NCBI RefSeq assembly: GCF_018860965.1
Contig: NZ_JAHKQF010000018.1
Location: forward strand, 324,683-388,682
Length of the DNA stretch: 64,000 nucleotides
Direction of reading: 5' to 3'
Origin: Alteromonas sp. C1M14
GTDB lineage: Bacteria; Pseudomonadota; Gammaproteobacteria; Enterobacterales; Alteromonadaceae
The position numbers were made by a program, and so were the translations under genes. How positions within the stretch are numbered: the stretch's first letter is position 1; every line of letters starts with the position of its first letter. The notes beneath the pieces are model-generated. The model made no database searches. It was not told where the DNA came from and saw only the letters and a list, made by a program, of their open reading frames with translations. Of this stretch, positions 47,500 through 56,158 are shown piece after piece.

Positions 47500-47877
47500 A
47501 TGAGCGAAAAAACGGAAAGTACATCCAACCCGTTGGATATGATGAAATGGCTGGTAATCTTTGCCTTGTTGGCAGGTCTTATTGCCGCAAACCACATGTT
47601 TGATGAATTCTCGGTATTGATTCGTGCGCTGGTAGCCGTTGCGGTTGTAGCTATTGCTGGATTGATAGCTGCCACCACAGTTAAAGGCAGTGCTTTTCTT
47701 AACTTTGCCAAAGAATCTCGCATGGAAGTGCGTAAAGTTATTTGGCCAACGCGTCAAGAAACAAACCAAACCACCCTTATTGTTATGGCAGCAACATTGA
47801 TCATGGCATTGTTGCTTTGGGGCCTTGATGGGATCATCGTGCGACTCGTTGCCTTCATCACCGGAATCGGAGTGTAA
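47500..47877 (+). CDS. secE: Preprotein translocase subunit SecE
   Basis: Encodes 125 residues with three membrane helices (about 17-36, 42-62, 93-120), as in E. coli (127). The conserved cytoplasmic amphipathic segment [20 protein letters not shown] (about residues 68-87) precedes the essential third helix. SecE holds the SecYEG channel together. It is followed by nusG 1 base after the stop. Confidence 0.96.
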   Translation: MSEKTESTSNPLDMMKWLVIFALLAGLIAANHMFDEFSVLIRALVAVAVVAIAGLIAATTVKGSAFLNFAKESRMEVRKVIWPTRQETNQTTLIVMAATLIMALLLWGLDGIIVRLVAFITGIGV

Positions 47878-47878
47878 T

Positions 47879-48478
47879 ATGTCTGAAGAAAATCAAGTTC
47901 CTGAAGATAATCAAGTTCCTGAAGAAAGTCAGGCGCCGGAAGAAAACAACAAACGTTGGTATGTCGTGCAGGCTTACTCTCAGTATGAAGGACGGGTAAA
48001 GAAGACCCTGCTTGAGTACATTAAAATGCATGGCATGGAAAAGTACTTCGGACAAGTACTGGTGCCTACTGAAGAAGTAGTCGAAATGCGTGCTGGCCAG
48101 AAGCGTAAGTCAGAGCGTAAGTTTTACCCAGGTTACGTGTTGGTTGAAATGGAAATGAACGAGCAATCGTGGCACTTAGTGAAAAGTGTACCTCGTGTAC
48201 TCGGTTTCATTGGCGGTACGTCTGACCGTCCTATGCCTATCACCAAACGTGAAGCTGACGCCATATTAAATCGTCTTGAAGAATCTACCGATAAGCCAAA
48301 ACCAAAAACTTTGTTCGAACCGGGCGAAGTGGTTCGGGTTACCGATGGACCTTTCGCCGACTTCAACGGTGTGGTCGAAGAAGTGGATTACGAAAAAAGC
48401 CGCGTAAAAGTGTCTGTATTGATCTTCGGTCGTTCTACCCCGGTAGACCTAGAGTTCGGTCAGGTAGAAAAGGGCTAG
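47879..48478 (+). CDS. nusG: Transcription termination/antitermination protein NusG
   Basis: Encodes 199 residues (E. coli 181). The NGN domain starts at [18 protein letters not shown] (about residue 25) and the KOW domain (about 145-199) has [23 protein letters not shown]. NusG couples RNA polymerase to Rho or ribosomes. The extra 18 residues are an acidic N-terminal tail of three near-repeats ([19 protein letters not shown]) encoded by 21-base near-repeats. Start ATG 47879 has GGAG 8 bases upstream; an earlier in-frame start would overlap secE. Confidence 0.96.
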   Translation: MSEENQVPEDNQVPEESQAPEENNKRWYVVQAYSQYEGRVKKTLLEYIKMHGMEKYFGQVLVPTEEVVEMRAGQKRKSERKFYPGYVLVEMEMNEQSWHLVKSVPRVLGFIGGTSDRPMPITKREADAILNRLEESTDKPKPKTLFEPGEVVRVTDGPFADFNGVVEEVDYEKSRVKVSVLIFGRSTPVDLEFGQVEKG

Positions 48479-48504
48479 TTAGCGTTTTTTATCTGCAAGT
48501 ACAT

Positions 48505-48532
48505 AAAAACCCAGCATTACGCTGGGTTTTTT
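48505..48532. terminator. Bidirectional terminator of nusG and of the small minus-strand gene
   Basis: An 11-bp stem AAAAACCCAGC / GCTGGGTTTTT has a 5-base loop ATTAC. It ends the secE-nusG transcript, and with Ts on both strands it can also end the converging 81-codon gene, whose TAA stop lies in the loop. Confidence 0.92.
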
Positions 48533-48762
48533 GTTTCCGAATCATCTAAAGGTTGGTTGTCCTTTAATTGATACTTAAGCTGTTTTTTCAGTTTTGTAAG
48601 CTGGTCTAGTACGTGTAATGTCACCGCAATATTAAAGTGTACAAAGCCTGTGACATAATAGCTGCCGGTGATTTCTCTGCCCGCCCCCCCAAAGGACTGG
48701 AATGCACCGTTCATCATGCTTAACAGACCAAAAACAAGAAAAAATTTAACGATTATACTCAT
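48517..48762 (-). CDS. Small membrane-anchored basic protein, candidate immunity factor
   Basis: Encodes 81 residues from ATG 48762. An N-terminal hydrophobic stretch (MSIIVKFFLVFGLLSMM) and a second semi-hydrophobic one (about 33-54, YYVTGFVHFNIAVTLHVL) suggest two membrane segments. A lysine-rich helix (KLKKQLKYQLK) and acidic tail follow. I recognise no family. It lies on the same strand directly after two double-glycine peptide genes, where bacteriocin operons often keep an immunity gene; that role is inference. The frame is open 153 bases further upstream, but that part runs through the previous gene and a hairpin. No SD lies at the normal distance. Confidence 0.55.
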   Translation of the reverse strand: MSIIVKFFLVFGLLSMMNGAFQSFGGAGREITGSYYVTGFVHFNIAVTLHVLDQLTKLKKQLKYQLKDNQPLDDSETKNPA

Positions 48763-48765
48763 TCT

Positions 48766-48804
48766 AAAAACAATGAAGGGAATCGACCCTTCATTGTCTC
48801 CTTG
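48766..48804 (-). promoter_or_regulatory. Hairpin between the peptide genes and the small membrane protein gene
   Basis: On the minus strand AAGGAG (48803-48798) is followed by a perfect 11-bp stem ACAATGAAGGG / CCCTTCATTGT (48797-48770, loop TCGATT), then TTTTAGA and the ATG at 48762. The T-run makes it an intrinsic terminator or attenuator. If the hairpin forms, the AAGGAG lies only about 7 bases from the ATG. Alternatively an 11-codon frame (ATG 48794) ends in TGA overlapping that ATG (ATGA), allowing coupled re-initiation. Confidence 0.7.
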
Positions 48805-48809
48805 TTGGG

Positions 48810-48968
48810 TTAACGAACGGACTTGGCTAAATCGTCTATTACACCGTTGCCGATCATAACATTGCGATAAAAATACCCTGCGGCATAGCCAATATCGTAA
48901 CCTAATTGATACCATCCATAGATACCGCCTTGCACAGCAGAAATTTGTTGTTTATTAAGTTCATGCAT
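48810..48968 (-). CDS. Double-glycine leader peptide B, putative class IIb-like bacteriocin
   Basis: A 52-residue gene, missed by size filters. The leader MHELNKQQISAVQGG (15 residues) fits the double-glycine consensus: Leu at -12, hydrophobic Ile at -7, Val at -4, Gly-Gly at -2/-1. The 37-residue mature part begins IYGWYQLGYDIGYAAGYF and has overlapping GxxxG motifs (GYDIG, GYAAG), then a charged end. Aromatic residues are frequent. Start ATG 48968 has AAAGGAG 9 bases upstream and overlaps the stop of peptide A by one base (TAATG), so both are made in step, as in two-peptide bacteriocins. Activity is inferred. Confidence 0.78.
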   Translation of the reverse strand: MHELNKQQISAVQGGIYGWYQLGYDIGYAAGYFYRNVMIGNGVIDDLAKSVR

Positions 48969-49135
48969 TATGGGATGCTCCTTTGACCATATTTACCATC
49001 GTAAAAACCACTGCCTAGTCCAGCACCAAATTTCTGGGCGTCTTGTAGGCCATTGAAATATTGATAAGCAATAGCAAGATAAAGAAGTATCCCACCATTC
49101 ACTTGGCGAGATTCAAGCTTAGTGAGTTCCGTCAT
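48968..49135 (-). CDS. Double-glycine leader peptide A, putative class IIb-like bacteriocin
   Basis: A 55-residue gene. The leader MTELTKLESRQVNGG (15 residues) has Leu at -12, Glu at -8, Val at -4 and Gly-Gly at -2/-1. The 40-residue mature peptide starts ILLYLAIAYQYF, a membrane-seeking segment, and has a glycine zipper FGAGLGSGFYDG containing GxxxG (GLGSG, GFYDG), ending in a basic tail. ATG 49135 follows AAGGAG by 9 bases. It is the first gene of a minus-strand trio sitting between nusG and rplK. Processing would need a C39-peptidase exporter, which is not in this window. Confidence 0.78.
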   Translation of the reverse strand: MTELTKLESRQVNGGILLYLAIAYQYFNGLQDAQKFGAGLGSGFYDGKYGQRSIP

Positions 49136-49259
49136 CGGACTTTTCTCCTTAACCGTTGTTATAAACAAGTGGTGAGTATGACAACACCGTCTTGAGGTTG
49201 TAACTGATCCAATAAACGGTTTTTTTATCGGTTTCTCCGTATTTATTTGGCAAGCACCC

Positions 49260-49288
49260 TTGCATGGATAGGCTATTTGTTGTACATT
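49260..49288 (+). promoter_or_regulatory. Promoter of the rplK operon
   Basis: TTGCAT (49260-49265), a 17-base spacer and TACATT (49283-49288), followed by the GC-rich ACGCGCCC. It lies about 90 bases before rplK and gives the L11 operon its own start after the inserted minus-strand genes. Confidence 0.65.
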
Positions 49289-49307
49289 ACGCGCCCTTTT
49301 GAACGGA

Positions 49308-49377
49308 ACGGGGAGCCGTTAGAGCAAATATTCTCGAGTATTTGCAAGGCGTTAGACCCACAAACGAGAGCATTATT
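49308..49377 (+). promoter_or_regulatory. rplK leader stem-loop, candidate L1 binding site
   Basis: The leader can fold as GCC ... GGC outside and GCAAATA / TATTTGC inside (49324-49345), with an asymmetric internal loop (GTTAGA opposite AA). L1 represses its own operon by binding a leader structure that mimics its 23S rRNA site, which also has an asymmetric loop between two stems. The structure is seen; binding is inferred. Confidence 0.45.
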
Positions 49378-49806
49378 ATGGCTAAAAAAGTAACTGGCTT
49401 AATTAAGCTACAGGTTGCAGCAGGCGCTGCTAACCCTTCACCACCAGTTGGTCCTGCATTAGGTCAACATGGTGTGAACATCATGGAATTCTGTAAAGCT
49501 TTCAACGCAAAAACTGAAAGCATTGAAAAAGGCGCTCCAGTACCTGTAGAAATTACAGTTTACGAAGATCGTTCTTTTACATTCGAAACCAAAACGCCTC
49601 CAGCCTCTTACTTGCTGAAAAAAGCAGCGGGCATCAAGAGTGGTTCTGGTCGTCCTAACACTGAAAAAGTGGGTACGGTTACTCGCGCTCAATTGGAAGA
49701 AATTGCCAATACTAAAGAGCCAGATCTAACTGCAGCTGATATGGATGCAGCAGTACGTACTATCGCGGGTTCTGCTCGCTCCATGGGCTTGAACGTAGAG
49801 GGTTAA
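49378..49806 (+). CDS. rplK: 50S ribosomal protein L11
   Basis: Encodes 142 residues, the E. coli length. N-terminal [31 protein letters not shown] (given partly: [11 protein letters not shown]), the thiostrepton-binding proline-rich domain, and the RNA-binding C-terminal [20 protein letters not shown] are conserved. L11 lies in the GTPase-associated centre and is needed for the RelA stringent response. ATG 49378 is the start because [11 protein letters not shown] is the family N terminus. Four bases before rplA. Confidence 0.97.
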   Translation: MAKKVTGLIKLQVAAGAANPSPPVGPALGQHGVNIMEFCKAFNAKTESIEKGAPVPVEITVYEDRSFTFETKTPPASYLLKKAAGIKSGSGRPNTEKVGTVTRAQLEEIANTKEPDLTAADMDAAVRTIAGSARSMGLNVEG

Positions 49807-49810
49807 TCGA

Positions 49811-50506
49811 ATGGCTAAATTAACAAAACGCGCTCGTCTTATCCGCGAAAAAGTAGACGCCACTAAAGATTACGACATCAACGAAGCTGTTTCTTTGCTT
49901 AAAGAACTGGCCACCGCTAAGTTCGCAGAAAGCATTGACGTTGCTATCAATCTTGGTATCGATGCAAAGAAATCTGATCAAAACGTTCGTGGTGCAACTG
50001 TGTTGCCAAACGGTACGGGTAAAGAAGTACGGGTAGCTGTGTTTACACAGGGCGCCAATGCTGATGCTGCGAAAGAAGCAGGTGCTGATATCGTTGGTAT
50101 GGATGACTTAGCTGAACAAGTTAAGAAAGGCGAAATGAACTTTGACGTAGTTGTTGCCAGCCCTGACGCCATGCGCGTTGTTGGTCAATTAGGTCAAATC
50201 TTAGGTCCACGTGGCCTGATGCCTAACCCTAAAACAGGTACTGTAACCCCAGACGTTGCCACTGCAGTTAAAAATGCAAAAGCAGGTCAGGTTCGTTATC
50301 GCAACGACAAAAACGGTATCATCCACGCTAGCATCGGCAAAATTGCCTTTGAAGCGAACCAAATTCAAGAAAACCTCGAAGCCCTGCTTGAAGCATTGAA
50401 AAAGGCGAAGCCTTCTTCTGCTAAAGGGACTTACATCGAGAAAGTTAGTCTGAGCACCACTATGGGCGCAGGTCTGACTGTTGATAAGGCCACTGTTGGC
50501 TTGTAA
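49811..50506 (+). CDS. rplA: 50S ribosomal protein L1
   Basis: Encodes 231 residues. L1 forms the mobile stalk at the E site and acts as repressor of its own operon. [55 protein letters not shown] (the L1 signature, residues about 131-145) and [13 protein letters not shown] at the C terminus are diagnostic. Second gene of the rplK-rplA pair; a 317-base leader then precedes rplJ. Confidence 0.98.
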   Translation: MAKLTKRARLIREKVDATKDYDINEAVSLLKELATAKFAESIDVAINLGIDAKKSDQNVRGATVLPNGTGKEVRVAVFTQGANADAAKEAGADIVGMDDLAEQVKKGEMNFDVVVASPDAMRVVGQLGQILGPRGLMPNPKTGTVTPDVATAVKNAKAGQVRYRNDKNGIIHASIGKIAFEANQIQENLEALLEALKKAKPSSAKGTYIEKVSLSTTMGAGLTVDKATVGL

Positions 50507-50549
50507 GACTTTTATCAGGTGACGTAAGTGCATCTGATTCTCTAAAGGT

Positions 50550-50823
50550 TATGGGTTGGAGCTGTTGTATATCGCCAGAAGCGAATAACGATAGCTCCCG
50601 TCCAAGACCGCAGGCGTTTCCCGGCAGAAGAGGTAAGAGAACTTCTGCAATCAACGGGTCACTTAAAACAAAAAGCCTGCGCAGACGGTGGTTTCGACTC
50701 AGACTCTCTGGGACCAGGAACACCGTGGAGCGGTACAGTCTTATCCCGACTGTATCAATCTGTGAACCCTGATGGCGGCATCGAAAATTCGATTCCAAAG
50801 TCAGATTTTAAGAGGTGAACTCA
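50550..50823 (+). promoter_or_regulatory. L10-type leader of rplJ-rplL
   Basis: The 317 bases between rplA and rplJ hold no gene. They contain CGTCCAAGACCGCAGG (50650 region upstream part) pairing in style with CCTGCGCAGACGG, the same elements as in the E. coli rplJ leader, where the L10-L7/L12 complex binds and blocks translation of rplJ. Other stems, such as GGGTTGGAGCT / AGCTCCCG, lie within. This is a recognised gammaproteobacterial ribosomal leader; exact ends are approximate. Confidence 0.82.
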
Positions 50824-51342
50824 GTGGCACTAGGTTTAGCAGCAAAAAAAGAGATCGTAGCAGAGGTATCCGACGTTGCATCTCGCGCTCTATCCGTTGC
50901 CGTCGCTGAATACCGTGGGATGGAAGTAGCAGAACTGACTGATCTGCGTGTAAAAGCTCGTGAGCAAGGCGTATACCTTAAGGTTGTACGTAATACTCTG
51001 GCTAAGCGCGCATTATCAGACAGTAAATTTGCTGACTTAGAAAGCGCCCTTACTGGCCCGCTTATCTATGGTTTCTCTATTGACGCCCCTGGCGGCGCAG
51101 CACGTCTTTTCAAAGACTTTGCTAAGGGAAACGATAAGCTAAAAGTAACAGCACTTTCTATCGGCAGCGGTTTATTGGGTCCAGAAAAACTGGATGCAGT
51201 AGCTTCTCTTCCAACTCGCGACGAAGCGCTTGCAAAACTTCTTGCAACCTTCAAAGCACCGGTGGGCAAATTCGTTCAAACAATCAACGAAGTACCTACC
51301 AAGTTTGTGCGCGTATTGGCGGCGATCAAAGACGAAAAATAA
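50824..51342 (+). CDS. rplJ: 50S ribosomal protein L10
   Basis: Encodes 172 residues (E. coli 165) forming the base of the L7/L12 stalk. The N terminus [52 protein letters not shown] and the C-terminal helix region that binds L7/L12 dimers are present. I start it at GTG 50824 (AGAGG upstream), which gives the family N terminus M-ALGL; a GTG 9 bases earlier is in frame but not better. Upstream leader implies feedback by L10. Confidence 0.96.
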   Translation: MALGLAAKKEIVAEVSDVASRALSVAVAEYRGMEVAELTDLRVKAREQGVYLKVVRNTLAKRALSDSKFADLESALTGPLIYGFSIDAPGGAARLFKDFAKGNDKLKVTALSIGSGLLGPEKLDAVASLPTRDEALAKLLATFKAPVGKFVQTINEVPTKFVRVLAAIKDEK

Positions 51343-51398
51343 TTTTCGTTTTTGGCATTTTGAATTTTTTAACATACTAATCCCAGGAGTTTAGAGAA

Positions 51399-51773
51399 AT
51401 GGCTCTGACTAAAGAAGATATTTTAAACGCGATCGCTGAAATGCCAGTTATGGAACTGGTTGAATTGATCGAAGCAGCTGAAGAAAAGTTCGGTGTTGAA
51501 GCAACTGCAGCTGTAGCTGTAGCTGGTCCAGCAGCTGGCGGTGAAGCAGCAGTTGAAGAAAAAACTGAATTCGACGTTGTAATGACTTCATTCGGTGGCA
51601 ACAAAGTTGCAGTTATCAAAGCTGTTCGCGGCGCAACTGGCCTAGGTCTTAAAGAAGCTAAAGAAGTAGTTGAATCTGCTCCTAAAGCTATCAAAGAAGG
51701 CGTAAGCAAAGACGAAGCAGAAGAACTGAAGAAGCAGCTTGAAGAAGCTGGTGCTGAAGTTGAAATCAAGTAA
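51399..51773 (+). CDS. rplL: 50S ribosomal protein L7/L12
   Basis: Encodes 124 residues, an acidic Ala/Glu-rich protein that forms the multi-copy stalk recruiting translation factors. N-terminal dimerisation domain [20 protein letters not shown], a flexible Ala-rich hinge (about residues 36-52) and the C-terminal [20 protein letters not shown] factor-binding domain are all seen. SD AGGAG before ATG. A terminator-like attenuator follows before rpoB. Confidence 0.98.
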   Translation: MALTKEDILNAIAEMPVMELVELIEAAEEKFGVEATAAVAVAGPAAGGEAAVEEKTEFDVVMTSFGGNKVAVIKAVRGATGLGLKEAKEVVESAPKAIKEGVSKDEAEELKKQLEEAGAEVEIK

Positions 51774-51806
51774 TCTGAATTAATCAGATTACCTGCCTGA
51801 AACGGC

Positions 51807-51841
51807 AAGGCTGGTGGTTATTTTTGACCACCAGCCTTTTT
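51807..51841 (+). terminator. rplL-rpoB attenuator/terminator
   Basis: A 12-bp stem AAGGCTGGTGGT / ACCACCAGCCTT with an 8-base loop runs into five Ts. In E. coli a partial terminator at this place lowers rpoBC expression relative to rplL; the same is expected here. The remaining 213 bases to rpoB contain only a small repeat, AACTAA / TTAGTT, near 51932. Confidence 0.88.
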
Positions 51842-52054
51842 GCGCTGTAGGGTGTACAGTTTCTAGCCCTTTACTGTAGTTCACCAAGCGCAAACAGGAA
51901 TTTCATAAAAAAGCATAAAACCAACAAGTTAACTAAAAATTAGTTGAATTTTGTTGTATGCTATGAAATTACCCTGAATAAGGGTTGTGGAAGTTTGTTG
52001 TTTGATTAAGTTCAGACAGCAGGTTGGGTCAAAAATCAGCAGGCTGAGGAACCC

Positions 52055-55000
52055 ATGGTTTACTCTTATAGCGAAAAGAAACGTATCCGTAAGGATTTTG
52101 GCAAACACCCACAGGTATTGGAAATTCCATACCTCCTTTCAATCCAGCTAGATTCTTTCAAAAAATTTATTGAAATAGATGCAGATGGACAATATGGCTT
52201 AGAAGCCGCTTTCCGCTCTGTATTTCCAATCAAAAGCTACTCAGGCAGTTCTGAGCTGCAGTATGTCAGCTATCGCCTGGGCGAACCTGTTTTCGATGTT
52301 AAAGAATGTCAGATTCGTGGCGTCACGTATTCAGCCCCGTTAAGAGTAAAACTGCGGTTGGTATTATTCGATAAAGAAGCTGCCCCAGGTACCGTAAAAG
52401 ATATTAAAGAACAAGAAGTGTACATGGGCGAAATACCTTTAATGACAGAGAACGGTACGTTCGTCATTAATGGTACAGAGCGTGTTATCGTCTCACAGCT
52501 GCACCGTTCCCCTGGTGTATTCTTTGATCACGACAAAGGTAAAACTCACTCTTCCGGTAAAGTATTGTATAACGCCCGCGTTATTCCATACCGTGGTTCA
52601 TGGTTAGATTTCGAATTTGATCCGAAAGATAACCTGTTCGTGCGTATCGACCGTCGCCGTAAATTGCCTGCAACGATTATTTTGCGTGCGCTGGAGATGA
52701 CCACCGAAGAAATTCTCGAGTTATTCTTCGAGAAAGTGAACATTCGTATCGAAGACAATAAACTGCTTATGGAAGTGGTTCCTGATCGCTTACGGGGTGA
52801 AACCGCCCAGTTCGATATCAAGGACAACGCAGGCGAAGTGATTGTTGAAACCGGTCGTCGTGTATCTGCCCGTCACACCCGTGCCCTTGAAAAAGCCGGC
52901 GTGACTGAACTTGAAGTTCCAGCAGAATATATGATTGGGCGTGTCTACGGACGTACCCATATTGATGAAGATACTGGCGAAGTCATCGTAAATGCAAACG
53001 ATGAAGTGACACTGGAAAACATGGCTGCATTAAGCCAAGCCGGTATCAAAGAATTCGAAACATTGTACATCAATGAATTGGATCACGGTTCTTACATCTC
53101 TGATACGTTACGTATTGATAACTCAACAAACCGTTTGGAAGCATTGGTAGAAATCTACCGTATGATGCGTCCCGGTGAGCCGCCAACAAAAGATGCAGCA
53201 GAAACCCTGTTCGAAAATCTTTTCTTCGCGGAAGAACGTTACGATTTATCTTCAGTGGGCCGCATGAAGTTCAACCGCCGTTTAGGACGGGAAGAACTCA
53301 CCGGTTCAGGTACCTTGGATAAAGCCGATATCGTTGCAGTAATGCAACAACTGATTCTTATCCGTGATGGTAAAGATGAAGTGGATGATATCGATCACCT
53401 TGGTAACCGTCGTATCCGTTCTGTAGGTGAAATGGCCGAAAACCAGTTCCGAGTTGGCTTAGTACGTGTTGAACGTGCGGTTAAAGAGCGTTTGAGTCTA
53501 GGTGACCTAGACAACATCATGCCTCAGGATCTGATTAACGCTAAACCGATTTCTGCAGCGGTCAAAGAGTTCTTTGGTTCGTCGCAGTTGTCACAGTTCA
53601 TGGACCAAAACAACCCATTGTCAGAAGTAACGCACAAGCGTCGTATTTCTGCTTTAGGTCCAGGTGGTCTTACCCGTGAACGTGCAGGCTTTGAAGTTCG
53701 AGACGTACACCCTACGCACTACGGTCGTCTTTGTCCTATCGAAACACCTGAAGGTCCAAACATCGGTTTGATAAACTCATTGGCGAGCTTTGCCCGTACC
53801 AATGATTTCGGTTTCTTAGAAACACCATTCCGTCGCATTGTCGATGGTGTGATTTCTGATGAAATTGATTATTTATCTGCCATCGAAGAAGGCCAGTTCA
53901 AAATCGCACAGGCAAATGTGGCTGTGGATGAAAATGGCGCTTTGATTGACGATCTTATTCCTTCACGTCACCGTGGTGAAACCACGTTGATGCCGAAAGA
54001 AGAAATCAAATATATGGATGTTTCGCCTCAACAGATCGTATCTGTTGCAGCAAGCATCATTCCATTCCTAGAACACGATGATGCAAACCGTGCCTTGATG
54101 GGTGCGAACATGCAACGTCAGGCTGTTCCTACATTACGTGCTGATAAGCCGTTAGTGGGCACAGGAATGGAAAAAACCGTTGCGGTTGACTCTGGTGTTA
54201 CTGTGGTGGCTAAGCGTGGCGGTATGGTGGACTATGTTGACGCCAGTCGTATCGTTATTAAGGTTAATGAAGATGAAATGCTGCCTGGTGAAGCCGGTAT
54301 TGATATCTACAACCTGACTAAGTACACCCGTTCTAACCAGAACACCTGTATTAACCAGCGCCCAACTTGTAACGTGGGTGAGCCCATTGTTGCTGGTGAC
54401 GTATTGGCCGATGGTCCATCAACGGACTTAGGTGAACTGGCCCTGGGTCAGAACATGCGTATCGCATTTATGCCGTGGAATGGTTATAACTTTGAGGATT
54501 CCATCCTCATTTCCGAGCGTGTTGCTCAGGAAGACCGTTTTACAACGATCCACATCCAAGAATTAAGCTGTATCGCTCGTGATACCAAGTTGGGGCCAGA
54601 AGAGATTTCTTCTGATATTCCTAACGTTGGTGAAGCCGCGTTAGGCAAGTTGGATGAATCCGGTGTTGTTTACATTGGTGCGGAAGTGAAAGGCGGCGAT
54701 ATTCTGGTTGGTAAGGTAACACCTAAAGGTGAAACCCAGCTTACGCCAGAAGAGAAACTGTTAAGAGCAATCTTCGGTGAAAAAGCCTCGGACGTTAAAG
54801 ATACGTCGTTACGTGTACCTAATTCGGTTCACGGCACCGTTATCGATGTTCAAGTGTTTACCCGTGACGGCGTTGAGAAAGACAAGCGCGCCATGGAAAT
54901 CGAAGATATGCAACTCCGTCAGGTTAAGAAAGACCTGTCTGACGAGTTTAATATCTTAGCCGATGGTATTTTTGCCCGTGCCCGTAACCTGCTAATTAAC

Positions 55001-56083
55001 GCAGGGGTGGCCGAAGCCAAATTGGACAGCATGCCTCGTGAAAAATGGTTAGAAATTCCATTGACTAACGAAGATGCGCAAAACGAGCTTGATCAAATTA
55101 CCGAGCAACATATTGAAATCAAATCTGATTTCGATAAGAAGTTCGAGAACAAGCGTCGTAAAATCACTCAGGGTGATGACTTAGCACCTGGCGTACTTAA
55201 GATTGTTAAAGTATACCTTGCTGTTAAACGTCACATTCAACCGGGTGACAAAATGGCCGGTCGTCACGGTAACAAAGGTGTTATCTCCACGGTAATCCCT
55301 GTGGAAGATATGCCATACGATGAAAACGGTACGCCGGTAGACATCGTATTGAACCCGCTGGGTGTACCATCGCGGATGAACATCGGTCAGATTCTTGAGA
55401 CTCACCTGGGCATGGCTGCTCATGGATTGGGTGTGAAGATCGACCGTATGATCAAAGAACAAGAAGCGTTAGCTAAGTTACGTACCTTCCTTAAAGAGGT
55501 GTATACCTTGGGTGATGTTCACCAAGAAGTGGATATCGATAACTTTACTGACGATGAGATACTTCGTTTGGCTGATAACCTGCGCAAAGGTGTACCCGTT
55601 GCGACTCCGGTTTTCTCCGGTGCGAAGGAATCAGAAATTAAAGCGATGTTAAAACTTGCTGACCTGCCTGAAAGCGGACAAATTAAACTGTTTGACGGGC
55701 GGACTGGACGTGAATTCGAACGACCAGTAACAGTAGGTTACATGTACATGCTGAAACTGAACCACTTGGTTGACGATAAGATGCACGCGCGTTCTACCGG
55801 TTCATACAGCTTGGTTACACAGCAACCCCTTGGTGGTAAAGCACAGTTTGGTGGTCAGCGCTTCGGAGAGATGGAAGTGTGGGCACTTGAAGCATACGGT
55901 GCTGCTTATACCTTGCAGGAAATGCTTACTGTTAAGTCTGATGACGTTAACGGTCGTACCAAAATGTACAAGAACATCGTGGATGGCGATCACAGAATGG
56001 AGCCAGGCATGCCTGAATCCTTCAACGTATTGCTCAAAGAGATTCGTTCACTCGGTATCAATATCGAGTTGGAAGAAAAGTAA
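52055..56083 (+). CDS. rpoB: RNA polymerase subunit beta
   Basis: Encodes 1342 residues, exactly the E. coli length. N-terminal [20 protein letters not shown], the rifampicin-binding region with [31 protein letters not shown] (shown in part: [18 protein letters not shown], about residue 512-530) having wild-type rifampicin-sensitive residues, and the catalytic-centre [10 protein letters not shown] near the C-terminal part are intact. No intein. Co-transcribed with rpoC 75 bases downstream. Confidence 0.99.
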   Translation: MVYSYSEKKRIRKDFGKHPQVLEIPYLLSIQLDSFKKFIEIDADGQYGLEAAFRSVFPIKSYSGSSELQYVSYRLGEPVFDVKECQIRGVTYSAPLRVKLRLVLFDKEAAPGTVKDIKEQEVYMGEIPLMTENGTFVINGTERVIVSQLHRSPGVFFDHDKGKTHSSGKVLYNARVIPYRGSWLDFEFDPKDNLFVRIDRRRKLPATIILRALEMTTEEILELFFEKVNIRIEDNKLLMEVVPDRLRGETAQFDIKDNAGEVIVETGRRVSARHTRALEKAGVTELEVPAEYMIGRVYGRTHIDEDTGEVIVNANDEVTLENMAALSQAGIKEFETLYINELDHGSYISDTLRIDNSTNRLEALVEIYRMMRPGEPPTKDAAETLFENLFFAEERYDLSSVGRMKFNRRLGREELTGSGTLDKADIVAVMQQLILIRDGKDEVDDIDHLGNRRIRSVGEMAENQFRVGLVRVERAVKERLSLGDLDNIMPQDLINAKPISAAVKEFFGSSQLSQFMDQNNPLSEVTHKRRISALGPGGLTRERAGFEVRDVHPTHYGRLCPIETPEGPNIGLINSLASFARTNDFGFLETPFRRIVDGVISDEIDYLSAIEEGQFKIAQANVAVDENGALIDDLIPSRHRGETTLMPKEEIKYMDVSPQQIVSVAASIIPFLEHDDANRALMGANMQRQAVPTLRADKPLVGTGMEKTVAVDSGVTVVAKRGGMVDYVDASRIVIKVNEDEMLPGEAGIDIYNLTKYTRSNQNTCINQRPTCNVGEPIVAGDVLADGPSTDLGELALGQNMRIAFMPWNGYNFEDSILISERVAQEDRFTTIHIQELSCIARDTKLGPEEISSDIPNVGEAALGKLDESGVVYIGAEVKGGDILVGKVTPKGETQLTPEEKLLRAIFGEKASDVKDTSLRVPNSVHGTVIDVQVFTRDGVEKDKRAMEIEDMQLRQVKKDLSDEFNILADGIFARARNLLINAGVAEAKLDSMPREKWLEIPLTNEDAQNELDQITEQHIEIKSDFDKKFENKRRKITQGDDLAPGVLKIVKVYLAVKRHIQPGDKMAGRHGNKGVISTVIPVEDMPYDENGTPVDIVLNPLGVPSRMNIGQILETHLGMAAHGLGVKIDRMIKEQEALAKLRTFLKEVYTLGDVHQEVDIDNFTDDEILRLADNLRKGVPVATPVFSGAKESEIKAMLKLADLPESGQIKLFDGRTGREFERPVTVGYMYMLKLNHLVDDKMHARSTGSYSLVTQQPLGGKAQFGGQRFGEMEVWALEAYGAAYTLQEMLTVKSDDVNGRTKMYKNIVDGDHRMEPGMPESFNVLLKEIRSLGINIELEEK

Positions 56084-56112
56084 TACGGCTTACGCCATTG
56101 TATGATTTGATG

Positions 56113-56128
56113 GCCCGGTTCGCCGGGC
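56113..56128 (+). other. GC hairpin with TTCG loop between rpoB and rpoC
   Basis: GCCCGG-TTCG-CCGGGC forms a very stable UUCG tetraloop hairpin in the rpoB-rpoC spacer. No T-run follows, so it is not a terminator. It may act as an mRNA stability or processing element. Confidence 0.65.
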
Positions 56129-56158
56129 TATAGAGACTGACTCCGCTGGGAGAGTAAT

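Noticed and set aside
48763..48915. Longer form of the 81-residue protein
   Set aside because: The added part runs through peptide B in another frame and the hairpin, is rich in Arg/Cys without hydrophobic pattern, and has no SD.
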